A stretch of 64,000 bases of DNA from Maea johnstoni (Eukaryota; Annelida; Polychaeta; Spionida; Magelonidae). Made by a program: the position numbers and the translations under genes. The stretch's first letter is position 1. Each line of letters starts with the position of its first letter. Shown in pieces: positions 54,567-64,000 of the stretch. The stretch covers positions 43,582,248 to 43,646,247 of the forward strand of contig OZ012685.1 of NCBI GenBank assembly GCA_963942565.1, given 5' to 3'. The notes beneath the pieces are model-generated. The model saw only the letters and a list, made by a program, of their open reading frames with translations, was not told the DNA's origin and made no database searches.

Positions 54567-55545
54567 AGGTGTTATATGAGAAACAGTAGCCCTTTGGTAT
54601 GGTAGATGTGGAGGTGTTGTATGATTTGGTTGAGTTATTTTGGAACTTATTTGAGGGACGAAAAAGATAAGCCTCCCGTTCTAAATCAGCACGAACAGTG
54701 TCCCATGTGAACTGGACATACTCCCGATCAACGCGAAAATGGTAGTCATAGGTGCGCCAATTTGCTTGGCGTGCCATCATGCGTTGTATATGCTGGTGGT
54801 ATGTAAGCATTTGATCCAGTTGCTCTGGATATTTCTTTAGATAAATGGACATATATGTGTCCCATGCCTGGTTCCACTCAAATTCCCCAAGCTGCTTTTT
54901 ATCTTTATGTTGGAATGTGAGAGCTGGCTTTTCCGAAAGTAAAGAATTTGCATTGAGTGAAACAGTATAGGATTGAGGCATGTTATGTGGATTTAAAAGC
55001 TCACAGAACTCGATATATTTATGTTGCCAGATTTTAATTTTAATTTTTTGTGGAACGGTTTGACTTACGGTCAGGCCACCCGAAAATACGGGACGTTGTT
55101 TGTTGAATTGAACAGAGCACTCACCTTCATTGTCACTATCGTCAATTTCATCATCACTATCAAGTATTTTTTGACCTGAAGGCAGTGCATTAGATGATGA
55201 ATTGAGTACCTTAGTGGTAGAGGACTCGCGAAAAGAATCGCTCTGGGCATGGGAAAAACTATCATGTGCACCAGAAGTTACTGAGTTGTCCAGAATGACA
55301 TTATTTTGAGGAGATAGATTTTCCTGTGGTGGTGTAGATGGTGATTGTGTAGATTGTTGTGTCTGAGTTGACATAATGTCCAGTAGCTTTTGTTGAAACT
55401 CGGCTTGTTGAAGCTGCACCTGAACCAAAGTGTCACTTAAAGCAGCTATTGTTGGCCTCTTGATTTTGGCCGCTGATGGGACATCAGTGCTAGATGTCTC
55501 TTGCACTAACCGCTTTGGTGCTTTCCGAGTCCTAGCTGGAGGCAT
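54427..55545 (-). CDS. Ngaro Gag-like protein
   Basis: 372 residues. Low-complexity, Ser/Gln-rich N-terminal half, a coiled-coil-like stretch near 40-65, a helical middle part (WNQAWDTYMSIYLKKYPEQL), and a Cys/His cluster near the C-terminus (CFSYNTFGKRC, CSFKHLCPECNNRHPKYQH), compatible with nucleic-acid-binding zinc fingers. Assigned to Gag by position and this cluster. Confidence 0.72.
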   Translation of the reverse strand: MPPARTRKAPKRLVQETSSTDVPSAAKIKRPTIAALSDTLVQVQLQQAEFQQKLLDIMSTQTQQSTQSPSTPPQENLSPQNNVILDNSVTSGAHDSFSHAQSDSFRESSTTKVLNSSSNALPSGQKILDSDDEIDDSDNEGECSVQFNKQRPVFSGGLTVSQTVPQKIKIKIWQHKYIEFCELLNPHNMPQSYTVSLNANSLLSEKPALTFQHKDKKQLGEFEWNQAWDTYMSIYLKKYPEQLDQMLTYHQHIQRMMARQANWRTYDYHFRVDREYVQFTWDTVRADLEREAYLFRPSNKFQNNSTKSYNTSTSTIPKGYCFSYNTFGKRCTREKCSFKHLCPECNNRHPKYQHKQSKQQFNANPGQSANLK

Positions 55546-55599
55546 ATCTGAAGTTATATATTATCACAAATATATGATTATGTGATAATGCTTAAGGTA

Positions 55600-56115
55600 A
55601 ATGGAAAGTTAATATGTGAACTAAATTTAAGGATGGCAAGATAATATGCCTAACAATTGGTATGTAACAATACCTATCAAAAGAGTTGAGGCAAGATAAT
55701 ATGCCTAAGTGACATTGTGATAATGTCCAATTTAAATGGCAATATAACAATCGGCATGTAACAATACCTATCAAAAGAGAGTTGAGGCAAGATAATATGC
55801 CTAAGTGACATTGTGATAATGTATAATTCAAATGGCAAGATAATATGCCCAATGTAGAGTAAATCCATGATCAGAATAAAATGGCAAGATGATATGCCTA
55901 ATGTAAAGTAAATTAAAAGGATGGCAAGATAATATGCCTAACAAGTGGTATTATAAAAATACCTATCAAAAGAGTTGAGGCAAGACAATATGCCTAAATG
56001 ACAAGTGATGTCTAAATCAAATGGCAAAGTAAGATGCCAAATTGGAGTAAGATCATGTCTAGAGTAAAATGGCAAGATTATATGCCTAAATGGTATTGCA
56101 ATAAATACCTAGAAC
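55600..56115 (-). repeat. Tandem repeat tract inside the Ngaro element
   Basis: About ten variants of GGCAAGATAATATGCCTAA, several followed by TAACAATACCTATCAAAAGA, between the SGNH and Gag frames. The GGCA...TGCC core is itself a small palindrome. The 86-codon frame here is repeat-derived. Confidence 0.8.
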
Positions 56116-56392
56116 AAATAATTCAACATAACACCACAGGATAATAATAACCAAACAAAGGGTATGAAATTAATCTGTTAGTATAACAATTTGTCAACCA
56201 ACAGTTGAAATACATTTTAAGTTCCCAAGATAATGTCAAAATTGAACTATAAAACTGCATGAGTAATGTTTTCTTTGCTGAAATGACGCGTTGTCAAAAC
56301 AACAATTTAAATCAAATTATTGGTGAATAATAATTAACTCATGTTAATTTTATATTAGAGTCAGTTACAATCTTAAATTTACTCACGTTCAA

Positions 56393-56980
56393 CTATGACA
56401 ATCTTGGTAGCATGGCAAAAGTTACTCTTCTTAGAGCATTTTTGTACTTTTTGCGACCTAATACCGTATTTGGGTGTATGGTGTCACGAGACCATGTACA
56501 TATATCACTGGTCCAAAAACCCTGTAAAGGCTTATAAAATATTTGGTCCTCTATTTCACAATAGTTTTTGATATATCCATTATATCTCTGTATACTGTCA
56601 TTGAGCCAAGCTGAATGTCCTCTTGGTAATGCTGAAAGGATTGCCACTTTCTTAATAGAGGAATGAAATTGTAAAAGTTCTCTTGAAATATCTACTACTT
56701 TTGTTGCCACTTCTAAAGGTTCCCTGCCTGCTGCCAGGTCATTAGAACCATATTGTAAAAACAAAAGAGCAGGCTGAATGTCTGTTAAAAGTTCATGTGG
56801 CAAAGAAAAACTAGAGTTCATGATCTGTGATCCCCTTTTCCCAATTAAATGAAAATTTTTAACCAAATGGTTTAATTTTAGATGATGTGATACTTCCTGG
56901 GGGGATAAAGGGTGATCAACAGACATATGGTGGTGAAGTCCTGACACAAAACTGTGCCCTAGTAAACAAATGTTCGCCAT
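56393..56980 (-). CDS. Ngaro accessory SGNH/GDSL-type hydrolase
   Basis: 195 residues. LLGHSFVSG near the N-terminus holds the nucleophile Ser (block I, GxS form), GSNDLAAG is block III with the Gly and Asn of the oxyanion hole, and DTIHPN near residue 170 gives the Asp-x-x-His of block V. This is the SGNH esterase/lipase fold. Hydrolase frames are known as accessory genes in some Ngaro elements of animals. The substrate is unknown. Confidence 0.82.
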   Translation of the reverse strand: MANICLLGHSFVSGLHHHMSVDHPLSPQEVSHHLKLNHLVKNFHLIGKRGSQIMNSSFSLPHELLTDIQPALLFLQYGSNDLAAGREPLEVATKVVDISRELLQFHSSIKKVAILSALPRGHSAWLNDSIQRYNGYIKNYCEIEDQIFYKPLQGFWTSDICTWSRDTIHPNTVLGRKKYKNALRRVTFAMLPRLS

Positions 56981-57167
56981 GATAAGATTTTAAAGAAAAT
57001 AAACACCTACTCAATTTTTTGGTATACACATATATGTAGGGCAGATCCAAAATCCAAAAGAAAACCAGCACTTCTTGAAGAGTAGTAGGTTTTTGAAGAG
57101 TAGTTGAGTGCTATCAGTCCTGCTGCCTCAAAAGTGGATAAAACTGCCAAAATACGTTTTTAAGATG

Positions 57168-57192
57168 GACAGCAGCTATGTGTGCTGCTGTC
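57168..57192. repeat. Hairpin near the Ngaro 5' end (third copy of the A-repeat hairpin)
   Basis: GACAGCAGC, loop TATGTGT, GCTGCTGTC: a perfect 9-bp stem. The same stem with loop TACGTCC lies in A1 (57264-57288) and A2 (51303-51327). Confidence 0.8.
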
Positions 57193-57237
57193 AGATACTA
57201 TTTACTATAGTATTTTAAGAAATAAGTTCGTTTTTTG

Positions 57238-57458
57238 TTTTAAAACAAATAATTTTGATGATTGGCAGCAGCTACGTCCGCTGCTGTCAGATAGAAAACA
57301 CGAACTGACGTGCGTTCATGTTTGTTTGTGTCACGTGCCTTACTTGACAACGTGACGTCATGTCTGCAGCTTTTTGGTTTGACAAGACACCAATAGATGG
57401 CGCTCCTGTCATGACACAAAAATCCGTTCAGCAAGCAAGCTTGCCAAACGGTAATTTT
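57238..57458 (-). repeat. Ngaro outer 5' repeat A1
   Basis: A 221-bp direct repeat of 51277-51497. The outer end reads GGTAATTTT then host GTCAGGCAT. It contains a strong hairpin (57264-57288). Confidence 0.88.
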
Positions 57459-58394
57459 GTCAGGCATATTTATATTAGAAGAAGAAAATACTATTTTAGA
57501 ATATGAATTTTATTGTTTATCTATCAATATGTAAAGAATAAAACTGTTATTGTGTGACTTATACCCTCACCTTAAAAAATATGGATTTTATCAATCATAG
57601 CATCCTATCTGAGGAACCGGAGATTTCGTACCCAAGAGACTTGGGCAGGTGCCACAAAATGTAAATTTTAGCAGCCGATACTATAGCGATGCAAATCAAT
57701 AGGCCTAATTGCAAAGCCAATCAGTATACTTTTTCACTTAGTTTCGTTAACATTCAAAAATCGTTTAAGTTGCATTTAGTTGTTTTTAGTTAAGTATACT
57801 TAATTGTTATGAAATGTAAGTGACTAAAAGCTAATTTCACCAATCTCGTTAGGTATAAGATCGATCGAGAGGAATTGAAAAAAACACTCAGATAAACCTC
57901 TCAGATAAGCACTTATAAGCTAAGTTTTGATCAAGTTACTAATGTTTAACGCTTTCGAATATTTCAAAGCATCATTCGAGGATTCGCAGGGGTTCATAGA
58001 ATGTTGCCGAAGTTGCTTTCTCTTAGTGACGAAGTCGCTGGCGTACACCGACACTCTCCCGGAACTGGACATTTCGTACCCATGTAAAATGTTATTTGAT
58101 GACGACTATTCCTGATGTCAAATCATTTAAAAATACATCCTGAATTATATGCGAATATTTTACCAATAGACCTTTTTTGAGCGACAATGGTTTAGGTTTT
58201 GTACATGTAGTTCACAAACTATTGAAAGAGAGTCAAGTACATTCAACAATTGCACGCTTTTCCTCATCTTCTTTAGCAAGTAGCCTCCTTCGCCAATTAA
58301 ATAAAAAAAAAACACATGACAGAAGCGCATGGCTGACATTTTATAAGGATATTAGACAAATTCATCAAATTAGCAATACCTCGTTTTTGTCAAT
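57459..58394. other. Right flank of the Ngaro element, two short similar frames
   Basis: No recognised gene. Two short frames share a 22-bp segment with 20 matches: one starts at 57581 (peptide ...EEPEISYPRDLG...), the other at 57942 and ends at 58115 (...LPELDISYPCKML...). The second, 57 codons with mixed codon use, could be a small gene or exon remnant. I see no splice sites to support either. Confidence 0.3.
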
Positions 58395-58610
58395 CCTTCC
58401 GATGCTGAGGGAACCTTCGCCTAAAACGCTAGGACGCAAATATTCTTTAAAAACATCTAAAACCTGTCATGTTGGTATTTATTGCCAGTGGATAGCTCTC
58501 ACTGAGTACTCTCAGATGCCAGTGAGTACCCACGTACCAGGGTTTCAGTCGTCATTAAAAAAAAAAGATTTTCTGCATCATTGTGTATCGGCCAAATTAG
58601 CCACGTGTCT
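58395..58610 (+). mobile_element. Old, degenerate TTAA-type MITE (family D1)
   Basis: CCTTCCGATGCTGAGGG, CCTGTCATGTTGGTATT and GGCCAAATTAGCCAC match the D1 body. The ends are eroded and a CAGTG-containing segment is doubled inside. Confidence 0.45.
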
Positions 58611-58802
58611 GATAGTTTACTTGGTACCTGAATTGCTGGCATAAAAAGGGATTGTAGAGAAGATTTGGAGCTTTCTAGTGGAAGAGGCTGAAACCCCTAG
58701 TGAGCACTCCTCCCCCAGCTGATAAGGAAAGATAACGAGCTATCACACAGCGCTAATGCTAATTAGCTGTCCGGAAGGGAATCCATTTAATTACAAGTAC
58801 TC

Positions 58803-59320
58803 TGACCGACATTTCTTCTTCAAATACTTTTTTCTGAATATATCTCTTACCATATAAATAATTGAATATAATAATCAAAATAGAGTAATTATGAGAATAA
58901 CTTTGGGAATAAGGGTAAATTTACAAAATATTTCGGGGAGGGTTGTTGGCTAGGTACTGAACAACATTTCTTCTTAAAATATTTTTTTCTTGATTTAGCT
59001 CTGAACATATTAATTTACTGAATATGATAACTGAAATAGAACAATTTTGTAAATAACTTTAGGAATAAGGGTAAATTTACAAAATATTTCGAGGGGAGTT
59101 GTTGGCTAGGTACCAGAGAAAAATTTACTCATCTCAGCTAGGTACTAATCAACTTTTTTCTTCAAACATTATTTTCTGAATATAGCTCTATAAATCATAT
59201 AAATAAATGAATATAATAACTATGAAAATAGCTTTGCGAATATGAGAAAATTTACAAAATATTTCGAGGAGAGTTGTTGGCTTGATACTGATCAGCATTT
59301 CTTCTTTGGGGATCATGTGG
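58803..59320 (+). repeat. Tandem array derived from the inside of a D2 MITE
   Basis: Three to four units of about 150-175 bp, each with ATTTACAAAATATTTCG followed by GAGAGTTGTTGGCT and CATTTCTTCTT-like sequence. Unit marks lie at about 58917, 59073 and 59249. The same segment in single copy is the core of the D2 elements at 20126 and 31857. Confidence 0.6.
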
Positions 59321-60028
59321 AGGAAATCCCAGATGGTATCGGTGAAAAATGATCTACCGTATATAACTCCCCACATGGCACCAGAACAGACTCAATAACA
59401 GGTACACAAAGGCCGTTTCATGCGCTTGACTTTAATCTCCATGTCTCTGTTTGTAACGAAACTTACCACCGATTGAAAGAAATTACTATTTTCAGATATA
59501 TTTTGTCGAGGCAGGTTGTTTCATTTGTGATCCTTGCACGTTTAATCGACTATCTATAGGCCGGTGTAGAACCTAACTTCTTCCACTCCAGGATCCCCCA
59601 CCCTGTTATCACCGGCACTCTGAGAGCTGTGACATTCTACCACTTGCCAGTTGAAGGAAACAGCGACCTCTGGCGAGTATAATGGGAAACTGCAATTGAC
59701 GTCATCATTTCATCCGGAAATGAGCTTATTTACCTGTTCGTACTTTGTATAAATTGGTGTCAAAATATAGTCTTTCCGCTAAGTATGATAAAGGTGTTCA
59801 ATTTCTGATATCACATTTTTATTTTGATATCAATATTTCGATTCAAATATTTTACTTTGAATATTTGATGCTTATAAAAGTAAAACAAACTGATTTTGTA
59901 AAACGCATGCGCGCAAGGATATTATTTACTGTAAAGCGGTCGTAAACATCGCTCTCGCCAAGATGGAGTGAATGGTGGAGGTACACCTGACATTTTCACG
60001 GATTTTCTGGACCATACTCTGAACAAAA

Positions 60029-60095
60029 ATGGATCTTGCGAGATCTGTATTTGGTGGGCGATCGACCGACGGCTACAGCTCGAAAGGAAGTCATG
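60029..60095 (+). CDS. Candidate first coding exon of an unidentified gene
   Basis: ATG in AAAAATGGATC (A at -3, G at +4) opens 22 codons, MDLARSVFGGRSTDGYSSKG plus SH, ending at a GTAATT donor at 60096 in phase 1. The DNA just upstream is CG-richer and contains CGCCAAGATGGAG, a YY1-like start-site motif. Two upstream ATGs (one in ATGGAGTGA) would make tiny upstream frames. No second exon is recognisable to 64000, so the gene would continue right of the window. Family unknown. Confidence 0.33.
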
Positions 60096-62325
60096 GTAAT
60101 TATTGCTATTCTCAGAAAATCTTAATTTTGTTCACGTGTATACTTCTAGTTTTGGGTAAAAAGCCAGTCTGCGTTTTCGCCGATGCCGTACATGTTACTG
60201 ATGTAGTCAGCTTGGAAATGCTTGTTATAAATCGAAAACTGTTTGTCATAATGCCATAACCGTGAAGGGAATTGTATCATTTTTGGTCATACCATTTAAC
60301 TTACTTATTTTTGTTTGTGTAGTGGGTGTCGCTGTTTATAGTGTTCAATATGTGATATTGTGGTTGAAGGGTTTCATTAGAAGTCGTGCAAGTGCGTGGG
60401 TGTCTTACATATTATTATTGATAGCAGTACATATGCTCACTTCAAAAGACCTCTCCGTCTTTAGCCATTTACAACCATTACATTTGCTTATTTTTGCTTA
60501 GGTATTTTAATGATCTTTGGAAATATTTATAAGCAAAATTTATAGAAAACTTGTAAGATGAAATGGACATGTATGATTGTTATTGCCACACCCCCTTTTC
60601 TCCAGTCACCTTATAAAATGCTAGAAGGGGGGGGGGGGGGGGGGTAGACCCTCCGTGCCATAACATTACGGCCCAATGCTAATGTTGCTCTGACAGGCCT
60701 TACCTATACGGCTAGTCCTGCAATTGCAAAAAAAATGGAACATGGGTCTGTGTATTGTGAAGAAAACACTCCGTCACTAGTTTAATGGATAAGTTTGTAG
60801 GTATATTAAGTTAATAAAAGCTTACAAGTGCCAGATTTTTGAAAAAAGTTCTTAAACTGCTATAAAAATGTTTTTTCTAACATGTTTCTCGGTCGCTGTA
60901 GCGGTACTACCGTGTGTAGGCCGACGCATGTCGTAAAAGTTCCTTTGTGGTTTCCTGGATTGGCACGGGGACGTGTGTCGGTGCCTTGGAGATAACGCAA
61001 GAACTCGTGTGACAACGCAAGAATTATCGGCAATTTTGCCGATTCGGAGGCCTTTTTCAATGCTCCTCCATAAAAAAGTTAAGATTTTCCCAAAAAGGAG
61101 GAGGTGAGTAAAATAAAATATTGTCTAAAATGATAAATAACCACTGGTCTTCAAATACAAGTTAGTTTTATTTCATTCAAATCTGTCAGTGCTTAATCAC
61201 GTATCATGTTCGAGAAATTTCAACAGCAAGACCCTTGCCCCCATGGCAAACGGTACAGATAGCCTAAGGGGGCAAGTCTCCTGTTCTGGGGGGGGGGGGG
61301 GGGGGGGGGGGGGGTATGTGGCTGAGAACATGTCATTGTGCCTTGTATGGCAGGGGCTTCAGCTTACACTCTTGGCATAAATGTAGATGCAGGTGGGCCT
61401 CAATTTTGTGCCAGAGTTTAGATAGTCATAGTGGTCTGTGAGAAGAGAACCCTTGACAGCCCACCAACAAGGAATGAGCCTGGGAGCTAAAGGTCTATCT
61501 TTAATTATCTACATGTACCTACCTAGTAGGTCTAATTGACCAACTATTGCATCAACATGAAAACTAGTCCTTGATATGTTATGCACCTTTAGGAAAAGTA
61601 TGTATTGGTTAACAATTATAGCATGTTGCCACAGTGATATGCAACATTTTTCTTTCACACAGTATATGTAAACTTTTAGTGCCAGAACAAAGTGTTTACT
61701 ACCCTTATAGTATTAAAAAAACTTGTAATTTTGTAGTACTTATTTAAATATATATTTTTTCATTTATGCTCTCATGAGTGACAAAGAAGTGTTTTTTGCT
61801 CCCATGGGGTCACTGATTGCTGGCAGGAAGCGATATCCTGTGATGAATTGAACTGTAGATGATGGAAATTTAAAAATTAAGCAATATGAAATGCAATTCA
61901 CTCAGGTTATATATATATACTTTATACTCTTTTAATACCAATGCCAGGTAGGAAGAGGTCACAGACCACAGGGGCACCCCTGTATGACTCAACAAACTTT
62001 GAGTAGGCTTATGTGAATTGCAATGACATGTTTACATTAATCAATAAACAATAGTGAACATGAATTGCAATTTGATAAATAGAAGTAGGTGAGCATATGC
62101 ATTGTGCCAGAGGCAATGTTGACTACGAGATGTAATGCCTACAATGACCAGCGATTACCTTTACTATCATCACATAGTGTGTAAAGAGTAAATTCTTCTT
62201 ATAAAGTATTTAAAAGATATGGAATTTGGTTAAATTACATATTCCAGGATAAGGCCTTATTTGTTAAAGCAACTTGCTGCTTTGATAAGATATCTTTAGG
62301 AGATATCTACAAAACCTCTAATTAG
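60096..62325. other. Non-coding stretch with long poly(G) tracts
   Basis: AT-rich DNA without a recognised exon. It holds G runs of about 18 (60627-60644) and about 27 (61288-61314). If the candidate exon at 60029 is real, this is its first intron. Confidence 0.5.
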
Positions 62326-62519
62326 GAATGTCATCGATAGTCGACAAACCGATAAATCAACATTTTCACTTTGTCAATTAATCAAATCGAAAAAAAAGGG
62401 ATATCAATGACATCCCTATAACTAATTATGCCCTACGAGCATGTTACAGCGTATCGAATCAAATCGAAATATATATCAATTAATTGAATCGATAAAATTT
62501 CATATCAATGACATCACTA
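62326..62519. mobile_element. Possible hAT-like MITE with TAGGGATGTCATTGATA ends
   Basis: TAGGAATGTCATCGATA at the left is matched in inverse by TATCAATGACATCCCTA (to 62419) and again by TATCAATGACATCACTA (to 62519). AATCGA repeats fill the space. No convincing target duplication with either right end. Confidence 0.4.
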
Positions 62520-62529
62520 CAGGCCAGTA

Positions 62530-62882
62530 CAGGGCTCGACGTTAAGGCTAGCCCTGTAGCCCCTGGCTAGTTGTTGAAAGTCAGGGCTAGTAAATTCTAC
62601 CTATGAGTAGCCCTGAGGGGCTAGATAGAATTAGAACATCAGCGCTTAAAAAATTATGAAGCCCACCTTTGGCTCTGCATACCTGGATGATAATTTTACT
62701 CAATTTACCACAATACACTGTATTCTTTTCATGTTATCAACAGAGGCTATGATATCAACAGGTCACTATTTGAAAAGAGTTGTCATTAATATCAGGGCTA
62801 GCAATAATATTTCAGGGCTAGTACAAGTTTCGGTAACTAGCCCTGCTGGACTTATCAAGTTTTTTCTTAATGTTGAGCCCTG
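62530..62882 (+). mobile_element. MITE, family C (GGCTAG subfamily)
   Basis: 353 bp. CAGGGCTCGACGTTAAGGC at the left, TTAATGTTGAGCCCTG at the right, 5-bp flanks CAGTA and CACTA (4 of 5). Closely similar over its whole length to the copy at 12145-12484. Confidence 0.66.
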
Positions 62883-63704
62883 CACTACCTCTATTAATTT
62901 AAAATGCCATTTAATGACATTTACATCCATTTTTATGTCTGTCCACCCGCTGAATTACTCAACAACAGTAAATGTGAATACTCTGGCTTGTATTTACAAA
63001 CCTTATTTTCATATACAATTTGTATTGTTTTATATGGATTTGGTCCAATATAAGCCAAACAGCTGGCCAGAATTCTATCTGTATACATCAGTATGTATAC
63101 AACTCATACAGTTGCTGGCCAAATCATAAATGGGTGTCTATATGAATCAGGGTCAATGACAGCGCTAATATAATGTTGGATATATTCAGTCCACGTCTGG
63201 TTTTATCAAATAAACTAGGTCATGTGCAGGGTGAACACATTTAGACATGGATTATGAGGGACGATTGATCTGGGTTGCTGCCCCTTTGTATATGGTTAGT
63301 CAATTAATCATCCGGCTCACGACCCTTCTATATATACTTTCTATATTTATAGTTTTATCCACTCAAGATCTATGTACCTTGGGTCCTGTTTAAATAGTCG
63401 AGACCCTTATTCATATAGCTGTAAATTGTGTACTGTAAATCTACTACCTTAGCCCCATAGACCCCGAAATTGAGCTCTGCATGCAAGTGAAAATTAATCC
63501 AATTTAGTCTGCTTGATTATTGCGATTATTTGAATAATGTTTGAATAAATCAATAAAGGTAATTATGTTCATTGGTCAATATTATCAGGTTCTCTGTATG
63601 AGGCAAGGATATTAAGGCTGAATACGTCTTTGGCAGGTAAAATCACAATATGTTATGCCCTCATTGCCTCTAAAAGTGATATTTGCCCCACAAGTTTAAG
63701 GACA

Positions 63705-63705
<1 letters not shown>

Positions 63706-63784
<79 letters not shown>

Positions 63785-63800
63785 GTCTACTACTACTACT
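63706..63800. repeat. CTA triplet microsatellite
   Basis: About 80 bp of uninterrupted ACT triplets followed by slightly degenerate ones to CTACTAG. Same motif as the array at 29784, without the long strand switch. Confidence 0.92.
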
Positions 63801-64000
63801 TCTAACTACTACTAGTGTGATTCAAATCAAAATTATGTATCTTTTTTATGTTGCTGATGATTTTAAAGAAAGATGATCATACTATATATTTCTTTATCTT
63901 GGGAAGTATTGCTTAATCATAGCATTACTCTTAGAATTCCTGGAAATTCTCTGCTTCATTTGATAATTAATGCAATGATGTAGCTAGACTTATTATGATT

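Larger units (their letters stand above)
50760..57458 (-). mobile_element. Ngaro-type tyrosine-recombinase retrotransposon, looks whole
   Basis: A 6.7-kb element read right to left: A1 repeat, SGNH-hydrolase frame, tandem-repeat tract, Gag-like frame, RT-RNase H frame, tyrosine-recombinase frame, B1, A2, a 92-bp unique piece, B2. The A1...B1-A2...B2 split direct repeats and a recombinase in place of an integrase define the Ngaro group of the DIRS order. I see no methyltransferase domain, unlike DIRS1 proper. The paired repeats look identical by eye and all four frames are open, so the insertion should be young. No break is apparent. No target-site duplication is expected for the family, and none is seen. 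Confidence 0.88.

Noticed and set aside
55592-55868. Cys/Leu/Ile-rich repetitive frames
   Set aside because: They read through the tandem-repeat tract of the Ngaro element and carry no domain.
55600-56115. CRISPR-like array
   Set aside because: Repeats are irregular with no unique spacers of constant size, and the DNA is animal nuclear with no cas genes.

Overview
The window is animal nuclear DNA. Genes are split by long AT-rich introns with GT-AG borders, the proteins are metazoan (HUS1, an executioner caspase, WBP11, an FkbM-type methyltransferase), and short non-autonomous DNA transposons are dense. Base composition, microsatellites, TTAA-, hAT- and Harbinger-like MITEs and an intact-looking Ngaro retroelement suit a marine invertebrate (hemichordate, echinoderm, cephalochordate or mollusc). 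I cannot fix the species.

Layout. 1-1160: probable last exon of an unidentified plus-strand gene that starts left of the window. 1.2-8.5 kb: gene-poor and full of MITEs. 8527-9378 (-): HUS1 in one uninterrupted frame. 10070-24474 (+): a caspase-3/7-like gene, rebuilt here as six coding exons giving 295 codons with every splice phase matching. It lies head to head with HUS1, with 691 bp between the two start codons. 24.5-34 kb: intergenic repeats, including a 465-bp strand-switching CTA array. 34089-34913 (-): single-exon, membrane-anchored FkbM-like methyltransferase. 35-38.9 kb: microsatellite, empty AT-rich DNA and a 200-N assembly gap. 38995-49773 (-): WBP11, a Pro/Gly-rich splicing factor, in 12 visible coding exons with a GC-AG intron; its C-terminal exon or exons are missing, possibly in the gap. 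50215-50703: palindromic A/T array with G tracts. 50760-57458: a whole-looking, minus-oriented Ngaro-type tyrosine-recombinase retrotransposon with split direct repeats and four open frames (SGNH hydrolase, Gag-like, RT-RNase H, recombinase). 57.5-64 kb: degenerate repeats, a candidate first exon at 60029 and further MITEs.

The most unusual structure is in the caspase gene. Both splice borders around the exon carrying the active-site Cys have been copied within the neighbouring introns. Exon 4's donor border recurs as degenerate copies in intron 4, and the intron 5/exon 6 acceptor border recurs as five roughly 105-bp units leading directly into the real exon 6. The protein also carries DEVD-A and DETD-A sequences in its prodomain and DETD-A in its linker, which look like its own target sites. 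A DNA-damage checkpoint clamp gene and an executioner caspase therefore appear to share one intergenic promoter region.

MITE census, read by eye from ends and target duplications: (A) GGCCTA ends with 3-bp TRA duplications, Harbinger-like, five copies; (B) CAGKGTCTTAGCC-type ends with 8-bp duplications, hAT-like, two subfamilies; (C) CAGGGCTCGA-type ends with 5-bp duplications, hAT5-like; (D) CCC...GGG ends at TTAA, piggyBac-like, about a dozen copies. All names and coordinates come from reading alone, with no database search.
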